Positions 30,469-43,342 of a stretch of DNA of 64,000 nucleotides are shown piece after piece (within the stretch, counting starts at the first letter, position 1; every line of letters begins with the position of its first letter). The translations under genes were made by a program, and so were the position numbers. The notes below the pieces were generated by a model. The model was given only the letters and a program-made list of their open reading frames with translations, was not told where the DNA came from and ran no database searches. The DNA is from Acanthochromis polyacanthus (Eukaryota > Chordata > Actinopteri > Pomacentridae). The DNA lies in NCBI RefSeq assembly GCF_021347895.1, contig NC_067135.1:21649847-21713846 (forward strand), written 5' to 3'.

Positions 30469-32806
30469 CAGTGGCGTATCCAGGACTTTTTTGCCGGGGT
30501 GGCCTTGATGGGACACAAAGCTAGTGTGGGGTGGCTATGGCATAGCGGAGTTTAATGTCATGTACGCAGCCGACCACAGTTCAAATCCCAGTACTTTGCT
30601 GCATGTGACATCCCCTCTTTCTCCCATGATTTCCTGTCTCATAAGTGTTGAATAAAGGTGTCTATTCTGGTTTATTTTTAAATTCCATTTCCCATTATTA
30701 CAGTCCTCAATTATATCTGGTTATTTTAACTACTCTAAATCAGTAAAATATGTTCAGGATAGGGTACAAATTTTCTAAGAGCCATTTCCTTGGATTAAAG
30801 TCCTCATCTCTTCACAAATTAGATTAGATTAGCAAAATTCAACTGCTCTCAACTCATCCTGTAGAATAACATTATCAGTCATCAGCTCATCAACTGTGTC
30901 ACCTGTATTGTTGCTTTACTAACTGAAGCGCCATCTTGTACCAATTACTGCAGTAAGTTGCTAGGAACGCTAGATTCATAACATCGAATTTTAAACAAAA
31001 AATGGTCTCAGATTAGTTATTTCACCGGTAAGCAGCTGTGTAATACACAGGATGATGTAGAGAGCTGGTTAGATCATGGGTAGAAGACAGACACGGAGCT
31101 GAGGGGTTCTATCCGTCTTCTCGGCGTTTATTTCACTCTAGCTATGACAACCTGCTAACAATATATTATTCCTTACATACATCTTACATGTGAAAAGTAA
31201 TCCCACGAGCTCTTGTTTCCTTACAGTGCTCATTAGAGCATCCATAGGCTGAACAGAAGTCCGGCATCTAAGTGTTGAGTGGCAAAACCAGCATTGTAAA
31301 AAAATATCCGAGCACCTTGTATAGTAGCTGCACGTGTGACGTTTCTATCATTGATTGACAGAATTTCTCTTGTTTCTCGTGTTGACGAACTTGACCAACC
31401 ATGGGCGTAACCACCATCTCAGAAGTGAGGGGGACAAATTTTTCAGAGCGATTTATCATTCTCTTACATTTAATTGCACCGTCCTTAGTGGCTAAAGAAC
31501 CACACAATCCCTAACAGCCACAGTGCAATACCAGGGGACCAACTAGGCTAGTTCTTTAAACTATAAAGTATAAAACTTTAAACTATAAAATCTAAAGTTT
31601 TAGTGGCCAAAATCTAGTTGAGTTGACAACAATGTCCCTTGAACATCTACTGGATGAGTAGCCAAAGGTGCCAAACACTGAACATGAAATGATCAGTACT
31701 GCCTGGTTTCTCCCTGCAATAGATATCTTATTTTCAGGACGTTATAATCTCTCCTTACCTGTAAAGACCCTACATCCTTGTCCCTGCTGCTGGCCTCTGA
31801 TCCATCTCCTCCCTGACTCTGCTCTTTCTGTTATGGCAATAAACATAAAAAATGTGGTAAGAAAAATTCTGAAATAGCATTAGGAAGAGTAAAACTTGCA
31901 GTAGAATTTAACCTCAAAATCACTTTAACCCATAGATACATATTTTTTTCATCTCTGCAGACCCTGCATGGCCAACATTACTGCTGGCCGCCGCCTCTGG
32001 TCCATCTCCTGCCTGACTCTGCTCTTTGTTATGGAAATAATCATTAAAAAATCTGAAAATCAAAATTCTGAGATAGAATTTGAAAGAGAAGCAGTAAAAA
32101 TAGTTGTAAATTTAACCACTTTTATACCATAGATAGCCTATTCTTTTTTCTCCTCCCTGACTCTCCTATTTTGGGACCAAAAGACTTAAATACATGGAGA
32201 GCAATTGTGAGCACATCTTCTGCCCAGAAATGAAAGAGGACTGGGTTTATTCCAAGAATAAACTAATTAGCAGTAATGTAACAGAGGCAACCACATTTAA
32301 ATTATTAACTAGCTTAACATATTGATATATTGCCACGTTTTACCTTGTCATCATTTAGCTAACAAGTCTAACATTGTTTGCATCCAACAAGGTCACAACT
32401 TACACGGTTTGTTTGGAAAGAACTGTGTAAAGTTTTTTGCTTCTTGCTGGCTCTGGCTGGTTTGCTAAACATTACTCCAGACGCACGTTCAGCACTGCTC
32501 AGCACAGCAGCACGTCTCCTGTGGAACACCTGCGTTAGCATGCGCTCATGGTGCATTCAAAGACGGCTCGGGAAAACACGTTACTGGATGCTAATAACGG
32601 GTTTAGCTGTTGTAACGGCTGAAAAAAGTGCGGGGGGACAGAGGGGACAGATGTGGAAAGTGCGGGGGACATGTCCCATGCGTACCCCGCGTCCGTTACG
32701 CCCATGTGACCAACTACCTATCAGATCTGGGGTGGCTGCAGGGGTGGCCAATGAGATTTCAGGGGTGGCCCCGGCCACCCCAGGCCACCCCCTAAAATCG
32801 CCATTG
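30469..32806. mobile_element. hAT-like non-autonomous element, outer
   Basis: Ends CAGTGGCG and CGCCATTG form a short inverted repeat followed by GGGGTGGCC-type blocks on both sides. The 8-bp duplication is GTCAAGGG (30461-30468, 32807-32814). An end of CAGTG fits the hAT style. About 1.0 kb belongs to this element; the rest is the nested insertion at 31400-32706. A tRNA-like B-box stretch (AGTTCAAATCCCAG, about 30589) and a following CTGCATGTGACATCCCC segment lie in its left part. No transposase frame was found. Confidence 0.82.
31400..32706. mobile_element. Nested element with CATGGGCGTAAC ends
   Basis: A 1307-bp element with 12-bp perfect inverted ends CATGGGCGTAAC and an 8-bp duplication TGACCAAC (31392-31399, 32707-32714). 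It lies inside the outer hAT-like element. Its middle holds a degenerate tandem duplication of about 230 bp (31750-31900 and 31960-32110, around CCATCTCCTGCCTGACTCTG). No transposase frame is visible. CATGG fits the P-type end consensus CANRG; hAT cannot be excluded. Confidence 0.83.
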
Positions 32807-32814
32807 GTCAAGGG

Positions 32815-33340
32815 TCACTAAATCAAGGTTCAAAGGTTCAAAGGTTCACTTTTTTGTCATATCATTCCACATTTGCACATAAAACAATATGAAATTTGAC
32901 CCTGGTCCCAGTTTCAGCCATCAAAAAAATATAAAAACACTCTCATAAAGACAATATAAGTATAAAGAGACACACTAATATATACAAATCTGCAACATAG
33001 ATATATGTGCAGTGAACCAACAGTTTGTGCAATATTTAGTAGGTAAATGAATAAAGAGCCTAGTGCAGTAGTGCAGTGTGTGTATGAATGTGTGTATGCT
33101 TGTGTGTGTATGTGGGGATGTGTGCATGCATGTGTATTTGCGGGGGAGAGGTGGTGATGATATGAAAACAGAGTCTACAGAGACCTGTTCAGTAGTCTGA
33201 CAGCTTCGGGGAAGAAGACTTCAAATGAAGGAGACATTTTGTGCAACGAGTATCATAAAAGTCATTCCCAGTGAAATTCAAGTCTGATATTGTGTGGGAC
33301 TATTCAGAGCAGTCACATGAAGCACTGTATCTGTTTTCAA
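32815..33340 (-). repeat. Probable retroposon 3' region
   Basis: Begins with repeated AAGGTTCAAAGGTTCAAAGG, which on the minus strand would be a microsatellite-like retroposon tail. Continues with TTTTTGTCATATCATTCCAC and, near 33185, AGTCTGACAGCTTCGGGGAA, segments often seen in fish LINE 3' regions. Includes an imperfect (TG)n near 33076-33140. Family uncertain. Confidence 0.45.
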
Positions 33341-34107
33341 GGGTCTAGCCCCACGGGAACCTGCGTTTTTCAGCAGTGAGGCCTGCTAGCAGTGATGAAG
33401 CCTGAGGCCTTCAAACATGTAAAAAAATTCCTGCTCTGTCATTTTTGGGTCTAGTGACACCAAATCGGACACGCTCCTACTAGACCACCTCCTGACCTTG
33501 CATATTTTTTTTTCAGAGAGTTAGCTCTAAAGGGGCCCGATCACGGCCGGTTTTTCACTCGTCCATTAACCCTTTAATGTCCAAATGCTTCAAAATGGGC
33601 TAAAAAGGTCAAAATCTCACACATTCCTTAACCAATTAGGACCAAACTGCACAGGTTCTATATACAGAGGCTAATGTGAACGCTCATGCACGTTTCAGAC
33701 CTCCAGGGGCCCTGAAGAAGGAATGAGGGCCAAAAAAAACACGTTTTTTCATAAATGTCCCTCTTTTGCTCTCATTTCACTTCTGTTACACTTAGAGAGC
33801 TGAAACCTGGGATCTGGTACCTCTGAAACTTCTAAAATCTAAATCCACTGGAACTGTTTTGCTAGCCCCTCCCAAACCGAAAGTAGCTCCAGGAACGACC
33901 TAGAGACTTGTGCTTCAAATCAATTGTTCACCAAGGTCAACTAAATCACCCCTAAAAGTTTCAGCTCATTTAATGCAAAAATTACCAATTTATGGTGCTT
34001 CAATGTCCAAAAATGTGACATTTTGACCCTGCGCCAGGGGTCACAGGAAGGTCATAGAGACACCAAACCACCACAGTTCAGCTCCAAATATAGCCTAGTA
34101 TAACATA
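33341..34107. other. Anonymous non-coding repeat, left part
   Basis: This section and 35742-36081 look like one sequence interrupted by the Tc1. It has no frame, and phrases such as GACCTCCAGGGGCCCTGAAG and GGTCACAGGAAGGTCATAGA have the look of a dispersed repeat. Function unknown. Confidence 0.4.
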
Positions 34108-35741
<1,634 letters not shown>

Positions 35742-36081
35742 TACTTAAAGATCAGCCCCAGGGTCCCAGTAGAAAAATCTGACCAAGTGTTTTCATGTTG
35801 GAAAATCAGGTCTTGTCAGACTTTTAAACACTGAGAGCCTTCTGCCAGTGGAATTAGACCCTCACCCTCATTTTTTACCCGAACGGGACGAAATCTTAAC
35901 CACAAGTACTAGGGCCCCCGGTGAGTCGGTATATACAATTTCAGCCTCCTAGGTCAACAGGGGGCCAGATGGTACCATGTTGAAGTTTGGAGAATGGAGA
36001 ACACACCTACTCAGTCAAATGTTAGGTACCATCTGGCCCCCCCTGTTGACCTAGGACGCTGAAATTGTATATACCGACTCA
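35742..36081. repeat. Anonymous repeat, right part, ending in an inverted repeat
   Basis: Follows the Tc1. Positions 35922-35978 and 36024-36081 are inverted copies of about 57 bp (TGAGTCGGTATATACAATTT to GGCCAGATGGTACC), with one or two mismatches and a 45-bp loop. They would form a stable hairpin. Confidence 0.75.
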
Positions 36082-36234
36082 TGTTGGCATGTTGGTTGCT
36101 GTTTCCTGTCGTTTTCTGTAGTAAAGGAGATTTTGAAAACAAATAGTGAAGGAGGGACAAAGTTGGGCAGCAGACTACATCTATTTCGAGACAAGTTAGT
36201 GCTCAAATACTATACTCATATCATCCCATATTAA

Positions 36235-37195
36235 GGCTGCTATTCCTGCCGATGTTGATCCACACCAATTTGTGTACAGGGCAAACAGGTCAACAGAAGG
36301 CGCCACCATCATATCTCTCCACACAGCCCTCACACACTTGGAGGGAAGTAACATCTATGTGACGATGCTGTTCATGGATTTCAGCTCTGTCTTCAATGCA
36401 GTCCTCCCTCACAAACTGGTTATGAAGTTGAGCAACTTTGGGCTCAGCAACTCCCTACGACTGTTCTCCTGTTCACTCCAGCAATATCATCGTCAAGTTT
36501 GCTGATGACACCGCCATCGTAGGACTGATTTGAGACAATGATGACTCAGCCAGCAGAGCTTCAGGTTCCTCAGGGTCCACATCTCTGCAGACTTCACACG
36601 GTCCACCCACATTACATACCAGGTGGTGAGGGCCCAACAGAGACTTTACTACCTCAGAAAGCTGCATCAGGTTTATCTCTCCAAAAAGCTGCTCACAAAC
36701 TTCTATCACTCCACCATTGAGAGCCTACTGACCTACTGCTGTACAGTGTAGTTCAGCTGCTGTACTGCAGAGGACAGGAAGGGTGAATGGGCAGGTGAAT
36801 GGGACCACACTACCTCCCCTCAGAGACATCTACACTGGCAGACTTCAGAGGAAAGCCAGGGGACTCACCAGAGACCCCTAACATCCAGGACACTCTCTTA
36901 GAGCCAAAGTCAACAGACTCAAAAACCGCTTTTATCCACAAGCTGTCACAAGCTGCTCCTTCTCCCCTGAATGACATTATCACATGCATGCAATTCATAC
37001 ATGCAATAATGATGCATAGAGCAAGTCTCTAACCACAAACTGTTTCCACACTGTATATTTTGTTCTTATGTTTCATATTTAGTCTGTGTACTATTGTCTT
37101 ATATAGTTTATTTTTAATACTGCTACGTGGAGAGTGCTAAATTTATTTTTCCAAGTCTTTTGTAACATGACAATAAAGACCTATTCTGTTCTATA
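36235..37195 (+). pseudogene. LINE reverse-transcriptase fragment with 3' region
   Basis: Plus-strand fragments of a CR1/L2/Rex-type ORF2: FVYRANRSTEGATI, ALTHLEGSNIYVTMLFMDFS (motif A region), FNAVLPHKLVMKL, then after a deletion of the motif B region IIVKFADDTAIVGL (motif C), and further down LPPLRDIYTGRLQRKARGLT and KVNRLKNRFYPQA. Several stops and frame changes are present. The 3' end has AATAAAGACC at about 37171. It is an old, internally deleted copy. Confidence 0.8.
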
Positions 37196-39645
37196 TTTAA
37201 ATATTAGAAGTTGGTGCTCCACTACATCCCAGTTAGCAGCAATATAGCATGTCATAGTAAAACAGAGTAGTTCTACATGAGCACTTTCAGTTTTAATAAT
37301 TTATGGTTGCTGCAGCATACCAATGACTGTATCAGAAAAACAGGTTCAGACTTCCAGGATTTCATGCAAAGCAAATTTAAAGAACCAATCCTGTCAAGTT
37401 TCTGTGTCATCATTCCTCTACAGCTTTGGTTTCTAGTTTGAGGCCACAATGATTCCTTCAACTTGCTTTTTACCTTAAAATTCTGGGTCAAATTATTAAG
37501 ATCGCTCACTAAAACTTATCTAAAAGCAAAGTTCAACCAAACCAAAAGCAGATGTTTAATTTACTGTCATATGTAACAGTAATTTGGCCGACTTTTGCTT
37601 GAAAAATCATTGAAACAAGTAGCTAAACAGATCAAAAATATCAGTTATAGAGTTTTTTTTTTTGTTACACTTAATCAAGCTATCACATCCTGTTTTATCA
37701 AATATTACTATGAGAAACAAAAACACTCTGGGAAGATAATGACATGAGCTGAACTCAATGTCATGCACAGAAATTGCACAAAGATGCACAAAACAACACC
37801 TGAAACCAGGCAAAACCCTGCAAATGTAGTCATAGTCATAGTTTAATGTTGTACAGAATTAGTCAAAGCAGGAATAACCACAACAGTAGTCACAGAATGC
37901 GTAGCTGTAATGATATTACTGTAATATTAGCAGGGACAGTAGTAATAGTGTTATTACAGTTATTCAACACATAATTAATAAACTTGCACAGCTACTAAAA
38001 GAGATATGCACAAGCTGCGAGTCAAAACGGTGAGTCATTCAGTAAATGTACCAGCAGTGATGAAGCAACAGCGCAGAAACTTCCCCTGCAAAAGTACATT
38101 GTGCTGAGGTTAAACAATGAGTTGGAAAACTTGTGCATTATCAGGCAGAAACATCAACTCAGTGATCTTTTATCATTTTGCAAGTTATTTCTGACTCATG
38201 AATCAGAAATCTGCAAGAAGAACAGGCCAGGTTGTGTTTGGAGCTGTAAGTCTATGTGAAGCAGCACCCTTTTTCCCCCCACTTTTCACTGTATTAGTAC
38301 ATTCATCTGCATCTCCTGCAGTAACATGGCATCACAAATTCAAATACAACTCCTGAAATCTGCGATCAGACAAGATGTAGAATGCAGGTCTGGGCAGTAG
38401 CTTAGAGTCAAAATCAATAATTACTCACTACTTTAATTCCCTATTTTTAAGAAATACGACACAAAAAAGGTTAATTTGAATTGAGCACATTATTTTTTTT
38501 ATCCCAACCACTTCAGGCATGCAGGCAATGTTTTAATCGTTAACACAACAATAACAGTGAATACGATTTACACACAAATCTGATACGTAAACCAAAATCA
38601 GCTTGTAACTTTACACATACAGTCACAACATATAGACGCCTATGTACACCAGTTTTTGTTTCCTACCAACCCACATATTGTCAAAATCATAAAAAACTGT
38701 AACCTTGGTTTGCAAAACTTCCCACACATAAAGTCCTACTGATATTAGAGCCTCAAAAGTTGTTGAAATGTCGACCAAAGACTGTATTTTTAGTCGGGAA
38801 TATGGATTCATCCATATATTACACACTGAGAGGAACTTTCTGGGAACACAATACCACCCTGGATAAAAAAATTAGGCTTTCTTATTTTTTCCATTTTCAA
38901 GATCCAATAACTAACAATTCCGCCTCTGTTGGATCCATTCAATCATTTACATCTTCTGTTCAGTCAATATCCTCACTTGCTTTCATGGCTTTGGAATTTA
39001 TATTTGTGAAGATACTGCACCCTAGATATGGCTAAAATAAGAAAATAATAAATAAAATGGAGCATATCCCAGATATGAGAAAATATGAAATCTTAAAATT
39101 CTTTTAAAATATTTTAGAGAACTTAGTTTTGCCCCAGTAAACCTGACCTACAACTGAAACAACTTTGCTCCTTGATTTGCACCTTGAAACAGCAGTTTGG
39201 TTTGCAAACTGTGGGCGTAAAAAAAACCCACAAGAAGCAAGTTCTTGTCAGGTGAGAACATGTCAAACATGGTTCACTTCCTCATACGTGACTTCTGCAT
39301 TCTCCGTTTATCACATGCATGACTTCTGGTAATTGACATCATTTACCAGTTTATTTGTCCTACTGTGTCATTATGAGATAAGCTGTCAAATTGTTATGTC
39401 ATGTAAACGCAACACGTCTTCGTCACCTGAGCTGCTCTCTGAATTACCATTTTGTGCTGCGCACTATTTGAATTTCTGCAAACCTTCACTAAATAAGTGA
39501 AGAGATCGTAAAAATCCGATGATTCTGGGGCAAGTTCTCTAATTATCGAAACGGTTTCCAGTAATTATGACGTCGGATCACTAGAAACTGACAGACTGAG
39601 CTCCAGAAACACATTCAGAAGTTTAACAGAAAACCAGAAACTCAC
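37196..39645. other. Spacer, presumably part of intron 1 of the B7-like gene
   Basis: AT-rich, low in open frames. No exon with matching splice signals, no repeat border and no RNA gene was recognised. Short runs such as ACACAATAATTAATAAACTT occur but nothing larger. Confidence 0.45.
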
Positions 39646-39739
39646 CTGTGGAGCCAGAAAACACTGCAGCGACCAGAAAAACGCATGAGTGAAGAGAAAA
39701 GAAACAAGAAAGGCGGAAAGGTTGGTGATGCTGGTTCAT
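39646..39739 (-). CDS. B7/butyrophilin-like gene, signal-peptide exon candidate
   Basis: Minus strand, ATG at 39739. The exon reads MNQHHQPFRLSCFFSLHSC, then the hydrophobic VFLVAAVFSGST, and ends after 31 codons plus one base at a perfect donor (ACAG|GTGAGT, donor at 39645). That is a signal peptide with the phase-1 exit needed by the V-set exon at 20665-21006, which begins in phase 1 (junction GST then DASTHN). It is the nearest upstream signal exon seen. The distance of 18.6 kb is filled by mobile elements. It could instead belong to another, lost tandem gene. Confidence 0.58.
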
Positions 39740-39787
39740 ATTAAGGTTAGTTTCTAACAATTAAGACTCCAGCTCCTATCTGGACGC

Positions 39788-40903
39788 CATAGACTGTATG
39801 GGAGACGCCAGCGTGTCGTCATTTGCTATGGTCACGTGGTACAAGACTGCTACTGGTTGGCAAGAACCGGCAGTAACATAATAGCTTGCTAAGAGAACGA
39901 TATCGGGTTTGAAACAAATACGTAAAGTTACGTAAAGATACGTAAAGCTTTTCATGAATGAAATTGCACATGTATTTACCACAATGGTAATAGCGTGTGT
40001 AGTTGTTGGTTGTACGAAGCGTTTTGAGAAGGGATCAGACTTGAAATTTCACTGAATACCGATGTCAGGAGAGAGAAGATGGCGGTGGCTTCAGCCATCA
40101 ACAGGAAAAATTGTACCCCAGTAAGCAGCAGAGATCATGTTTGTGGCTCCCACCTTTCTTCAGGTAAACTATTCAACAGTTTAGTATGTCCAACTTTGAG
40201 CTTATTTACCAAAATATATTGATTTAGTGTCGCATCCTTCGCGTGAAGTGATCTCTACACTTTCGGTTTGGTTCAGTGTTGTCATGTGTTACCGATCGCT
40301 TTTTAGGCGATGAAAGTATACTAAAGTCGAATGAAGTATATTCAATAACCTCTCCTTAAGCCAGCAGCCTCCTATTTGTAACCATATTTGTTTCTGTTTG
40401 CGTCTAGCGATCGTTTTTTTAGACTTGTCCTATTTTTGATCACCAATGCTGTGGGTCTGTTACTGTTATATAGAAGCCATACTGCAGACAAAAAATACAG
40501 CAACTTCTTGACGTTTCTTTGACATCTTGTTGAAGATTAACAGAAGATATATTATTTTTAGTTCATAGTTATATATTTTTGGGTGGGTGAACTGCAATCA
40601 AGTAAAAATAAATGTCGGTGAAGGAAATGCACGGCCACAATGAAGGATCGTCAACCCACCCAGTCTTCAAATTGTAGGGATCTGGCAAGGTTTTACTGTT
40701 TCCCTGATATCTCAGCTTACTCACATATATTTGTTGGGCCTCAGGTGATAAGGATTGAGCATAATCGGACAATTTCACGGAAGTATAGTTCGCATTGTTA
40801 TCATCAGTCATTGTTCCTCTGGTTCCTCTTGCCAACCAGCGCGGTAATCACGTGACTTCGTGACGTCACTGTTTGTAAACACTGGCGTGTCCCATAGTCT
40901 ATG
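39788..40903 (+). mobile_element. THAP-coding element with CATAG ends (P-like)
   Basis: An 1116-bp element with inverted ends CATAGACTGTATGGGAGACG and CATAGACTATGGGACACG, followed by matching CACGT and CTGGTTGGCAAG blocks. The 8-bp duplication is CTGGACGC (39780-39787, 40904-40911). It carries a THAP-domain exon in its left part. THAP plus 8-bp duplications plus CANRG-type ends point to the P-element superfamily. The catalytic RNase H-like part is not visible, so it is a deletion derivative. It sits about 50 bp upstream of the signal-peptide exon. Confidence 0.75.
39984..40163 (+). pseudogene. THAP DNA-binding domain exon, broken
   Basis: It starts at ATG 39984 with MVIACVVVGCTKRFEKGSDLK, the C-x4-C start of a THAP zinc domain, and FH before an in-frame TGA. 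After a frame change it continues VASAINRKNCTP and HVCGSHLSSG, supplying the C-x2-H half, and ends at a donor (CAG|GTAAAC). The order and spacing match a THAP (C2CH) zinc finger, which binds DNA in P-type transposases and host THAP proteins. A stop and a frame change make it inactive. Confidence 0.78.
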
Positions 40904-40911
40904 CTGGACGC

Positions 40912-41716
40912 CTTATTCAATGATGCGTTCATTGATGCGTTCAATACAGCTTGGAAATTAGCAAATTATTCCGCCAAGAAGGCGGAGCCTCTGCGGAGTT
41001 AAAGGCATTATGGAGGATGTTTTTGTTGTTTAATTTGTCTGATTCACATAAAATGAATATACTGACCTTTAGTGGACTTGTATGTATGGTTTCTAAAAGA
41101 ATAAAAAAAATAAAAAAATAACTGTGGACATGGCAGGACCTGAAAAACATCAGCCAATCAACGCGCTTGGACCGAGGCGTTTGCTTTGCTCCCTTTCCTG
41201 TCCAATGACGTATATATAGAGCTAGACCCAATGACGTATATATAGAGCTCTATATATACGTCATTGGCTAGACCGCTCACTGCTCGGCCTACAACAGCGG
41301 CGCCATGGCAAATTGGCGCTGACTTCCGGTAGTGGCAAGAAGCTGTGGCACGCTATTTGATCCTGTGTGAATACACCAACTTCAAGGCCTGCTTGTCATC
41401 ACTGATGGGACAATATGTGTTATGTTATGGCTTTTACTGTTAGCAGACAATAAAATATCTGTCCTAGGCACGTTTTCACAGCAATCACAGCGTTGTTTAG
41501 CCCTCACAGACAAGAAAAAACAAAGCACAAGGCATGTTTCTATGGCAATCACACTCATATAATAGCAAAACACAGAGCCTCCATTCCAATATCCTTCATA
41601 TTTAGCCTCTTCACACGTTCTGCCTACATGAGGCTACAACAAACAGAGACCATCACACAATGATAATGATTGCTGAATGCCGATGCAGTGATTGTGTCAA
41701 TAAAAAAATGTCATGA
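40912..41716. repeat. Repeat related to 58178-58800, inverted
   Basis: Read on the minus strand, about 41340-41200 matches 58178-58255 (CTTGCCACTACTGGAAGTC-like, GCAGTGAGCGGTCTAG, then CTCTATATATACGTCATTG). The copies differ in detail. No exon was found in this copy. The section 41340-41716 is a spacer without recognised features. Confidence 0.6.
41204..41267. promoter_or_regulatory. CCAAT-CRE-TATA palindrome
   Basis: Positions 41228-41267 form a perfect 40-bp palindrome centred on GAGCTC. Each half reads CCAATGACGTATATATAGAG: a CCAAT box, a CRE-like TGACGTA and a TATA-like run. A third, direct half precedes it at 41204-41223. A single related half lies upstream of an exon start at 58401. 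A bidirectional promoter is inferred, not shown. Confidence 0.5.
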
Positions 41717-43258
41717 TGTAACCCATGTTAAAATATGACATAAATAAGAATAAATAGTTGAATAAAAGCTGCATAAATAAGTTTGAAAGTTAAAAGTGAT
41801 TCATTTAATGTCAATTAATCATCAGAGTTAATTAAAAATGTTAATTCGGCAATCATTTAATGTTTAAGATTAAAAGTCTGTTGACAGAAAATAACGTCGT
41901 TGCCCCTTTAAGGGACCAGCGACACGGACGCAGCGCCTCAGTGACGCTGCAGCAGAGACCTGAGGTAGAGAGCAGAGGAGGAATCGGAGAAAACAAGCGG
42001 TGATTAATTAATAGAAAAAGCAGTGAAAAAGTCGATAAAACTGTCGAAAAACATAACTTGCCTGGTCGGGAACTGACGGGGATTTTATGAGAACTAAGCC
42101 ACATTGGTTTTGGTGAGTTTTGTGTTCATTTTCATGTATTTTCACCGTGTTGTATTTTTTTTCTCTGGCGGAAAGCTAACGCTAAAAACGTAGCTGGTTA
42201 CAAAGAAATGCGCCGTCATAAACCGTTTACCAGTTAATATTTTGGGTTATGAAGACTGTGAATGTTATAAAAGTGTGTGTAAGCTGTGTAAATGAAAGAT
42301 TTGTGCAGTAATTAGTGCGGGAGACGGAGCCCTGAGATAAGAGACCGCTCCGCTGCCATTTTGAGTTAAAAAAAAAAAAACACCGTAGCAGTAACGTTAC
42401 AACTCAGAGACTGTGAAGGATTTATTGTGTGATTCAAGGATTTAAAAATAGTTTTATTGTGTTTATGGCCTGTTACACAGGTCAGGTTTTTTTGCTCGGT
42501 TGGAAACTCAGTCGGAGTGAGGATTGGTCTGCCATGTGCGGGCGTGCACATCTACAGACGGGATTCAAGATGGCGAGCCAGACCCAGACCTTCAACTCAT
42601 CTTCTTCATCGCGTCATTGAGGAAATCCTCTGCGTGTGGTAACTCACTGCCAGAGTGGTAGGAGTATCAGGAACTAGTTTGAACTGAACTGAACAGAACT
42701 GAGAACTGATTGAACTATTATTTTTTGGACTGAGTCGAACTGAAACTTTTCATTGAACTGAACACTTGAATTCACATTTGGACTTGAACTTAAATTTAAA
42801 GTGTCATACTTTTATTTGCATATGTTTATATTTTTGAATGTGATTTGAATAACTGTGGTCAACTTTGATTTACTTGGGTTTTGTAGGTAATTTCTTGCCT
42901 GTAAAAGAAAGGACGAGTTAACTCTGGAAGAAAAATAGGAATCCAAAATAGGTACAACCTAGGAAAAAGAGACTGATCTAATTAAATTAGATTAGCTGTA
43001 CTAAAATAAACTAGGTGAACTAAAGAACAAAAAGGAAGAGTGAAATACTTTTTTTCCCCCCATTTCCCTTGTTATTGGGAACCTGCAGGGTATTTTTGGG
43101 TTTATGTACTGTGTTTTATATTTGTGTTTCACATTCAGTAAATTGCCGGCCTTTTCTACTTAAAGCAACGGTCTCTGGTGTAATTTTCCTTGCTCCCCAC
43201 TCCTTAGAACCTAGAACTGGTCCAGTGGCGCAGTTAGTGGTGTGATACCGGTGCTACA
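41717..43258 (+). repeat. 5' LTR
   Basis: Starts TGTAACCCATGTTAAAATAT and ends GATACCGGTGCTACA. It is unusually long for a fish Gypsy LTR. It contains a CCCCTTTAAGGG palindrome near 41903. It should hold the promoter of the element. Confidence 0.95.
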
Positions 43259-43262
43259 AACT

Positions 43263-43280
43263 TGGCGAGCCAGCCAGGAG
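43263..43280 (+). other. Candidate tRNA primer-binding site
   Basis: TGGCGAGCCAGCCAGGAG begins four bases after the 5' LTR. TGG at the start fits pairing to a tRNA CCA end. The tRNA species was not determined. Confidence 0.55.
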
Positions 43281-43342
43281 TGGCTTAAAGCATTTAAAAC
43301 TAGAAACCAGAGACCGTGTAATATTGCTATCAGTTTTCCAAT

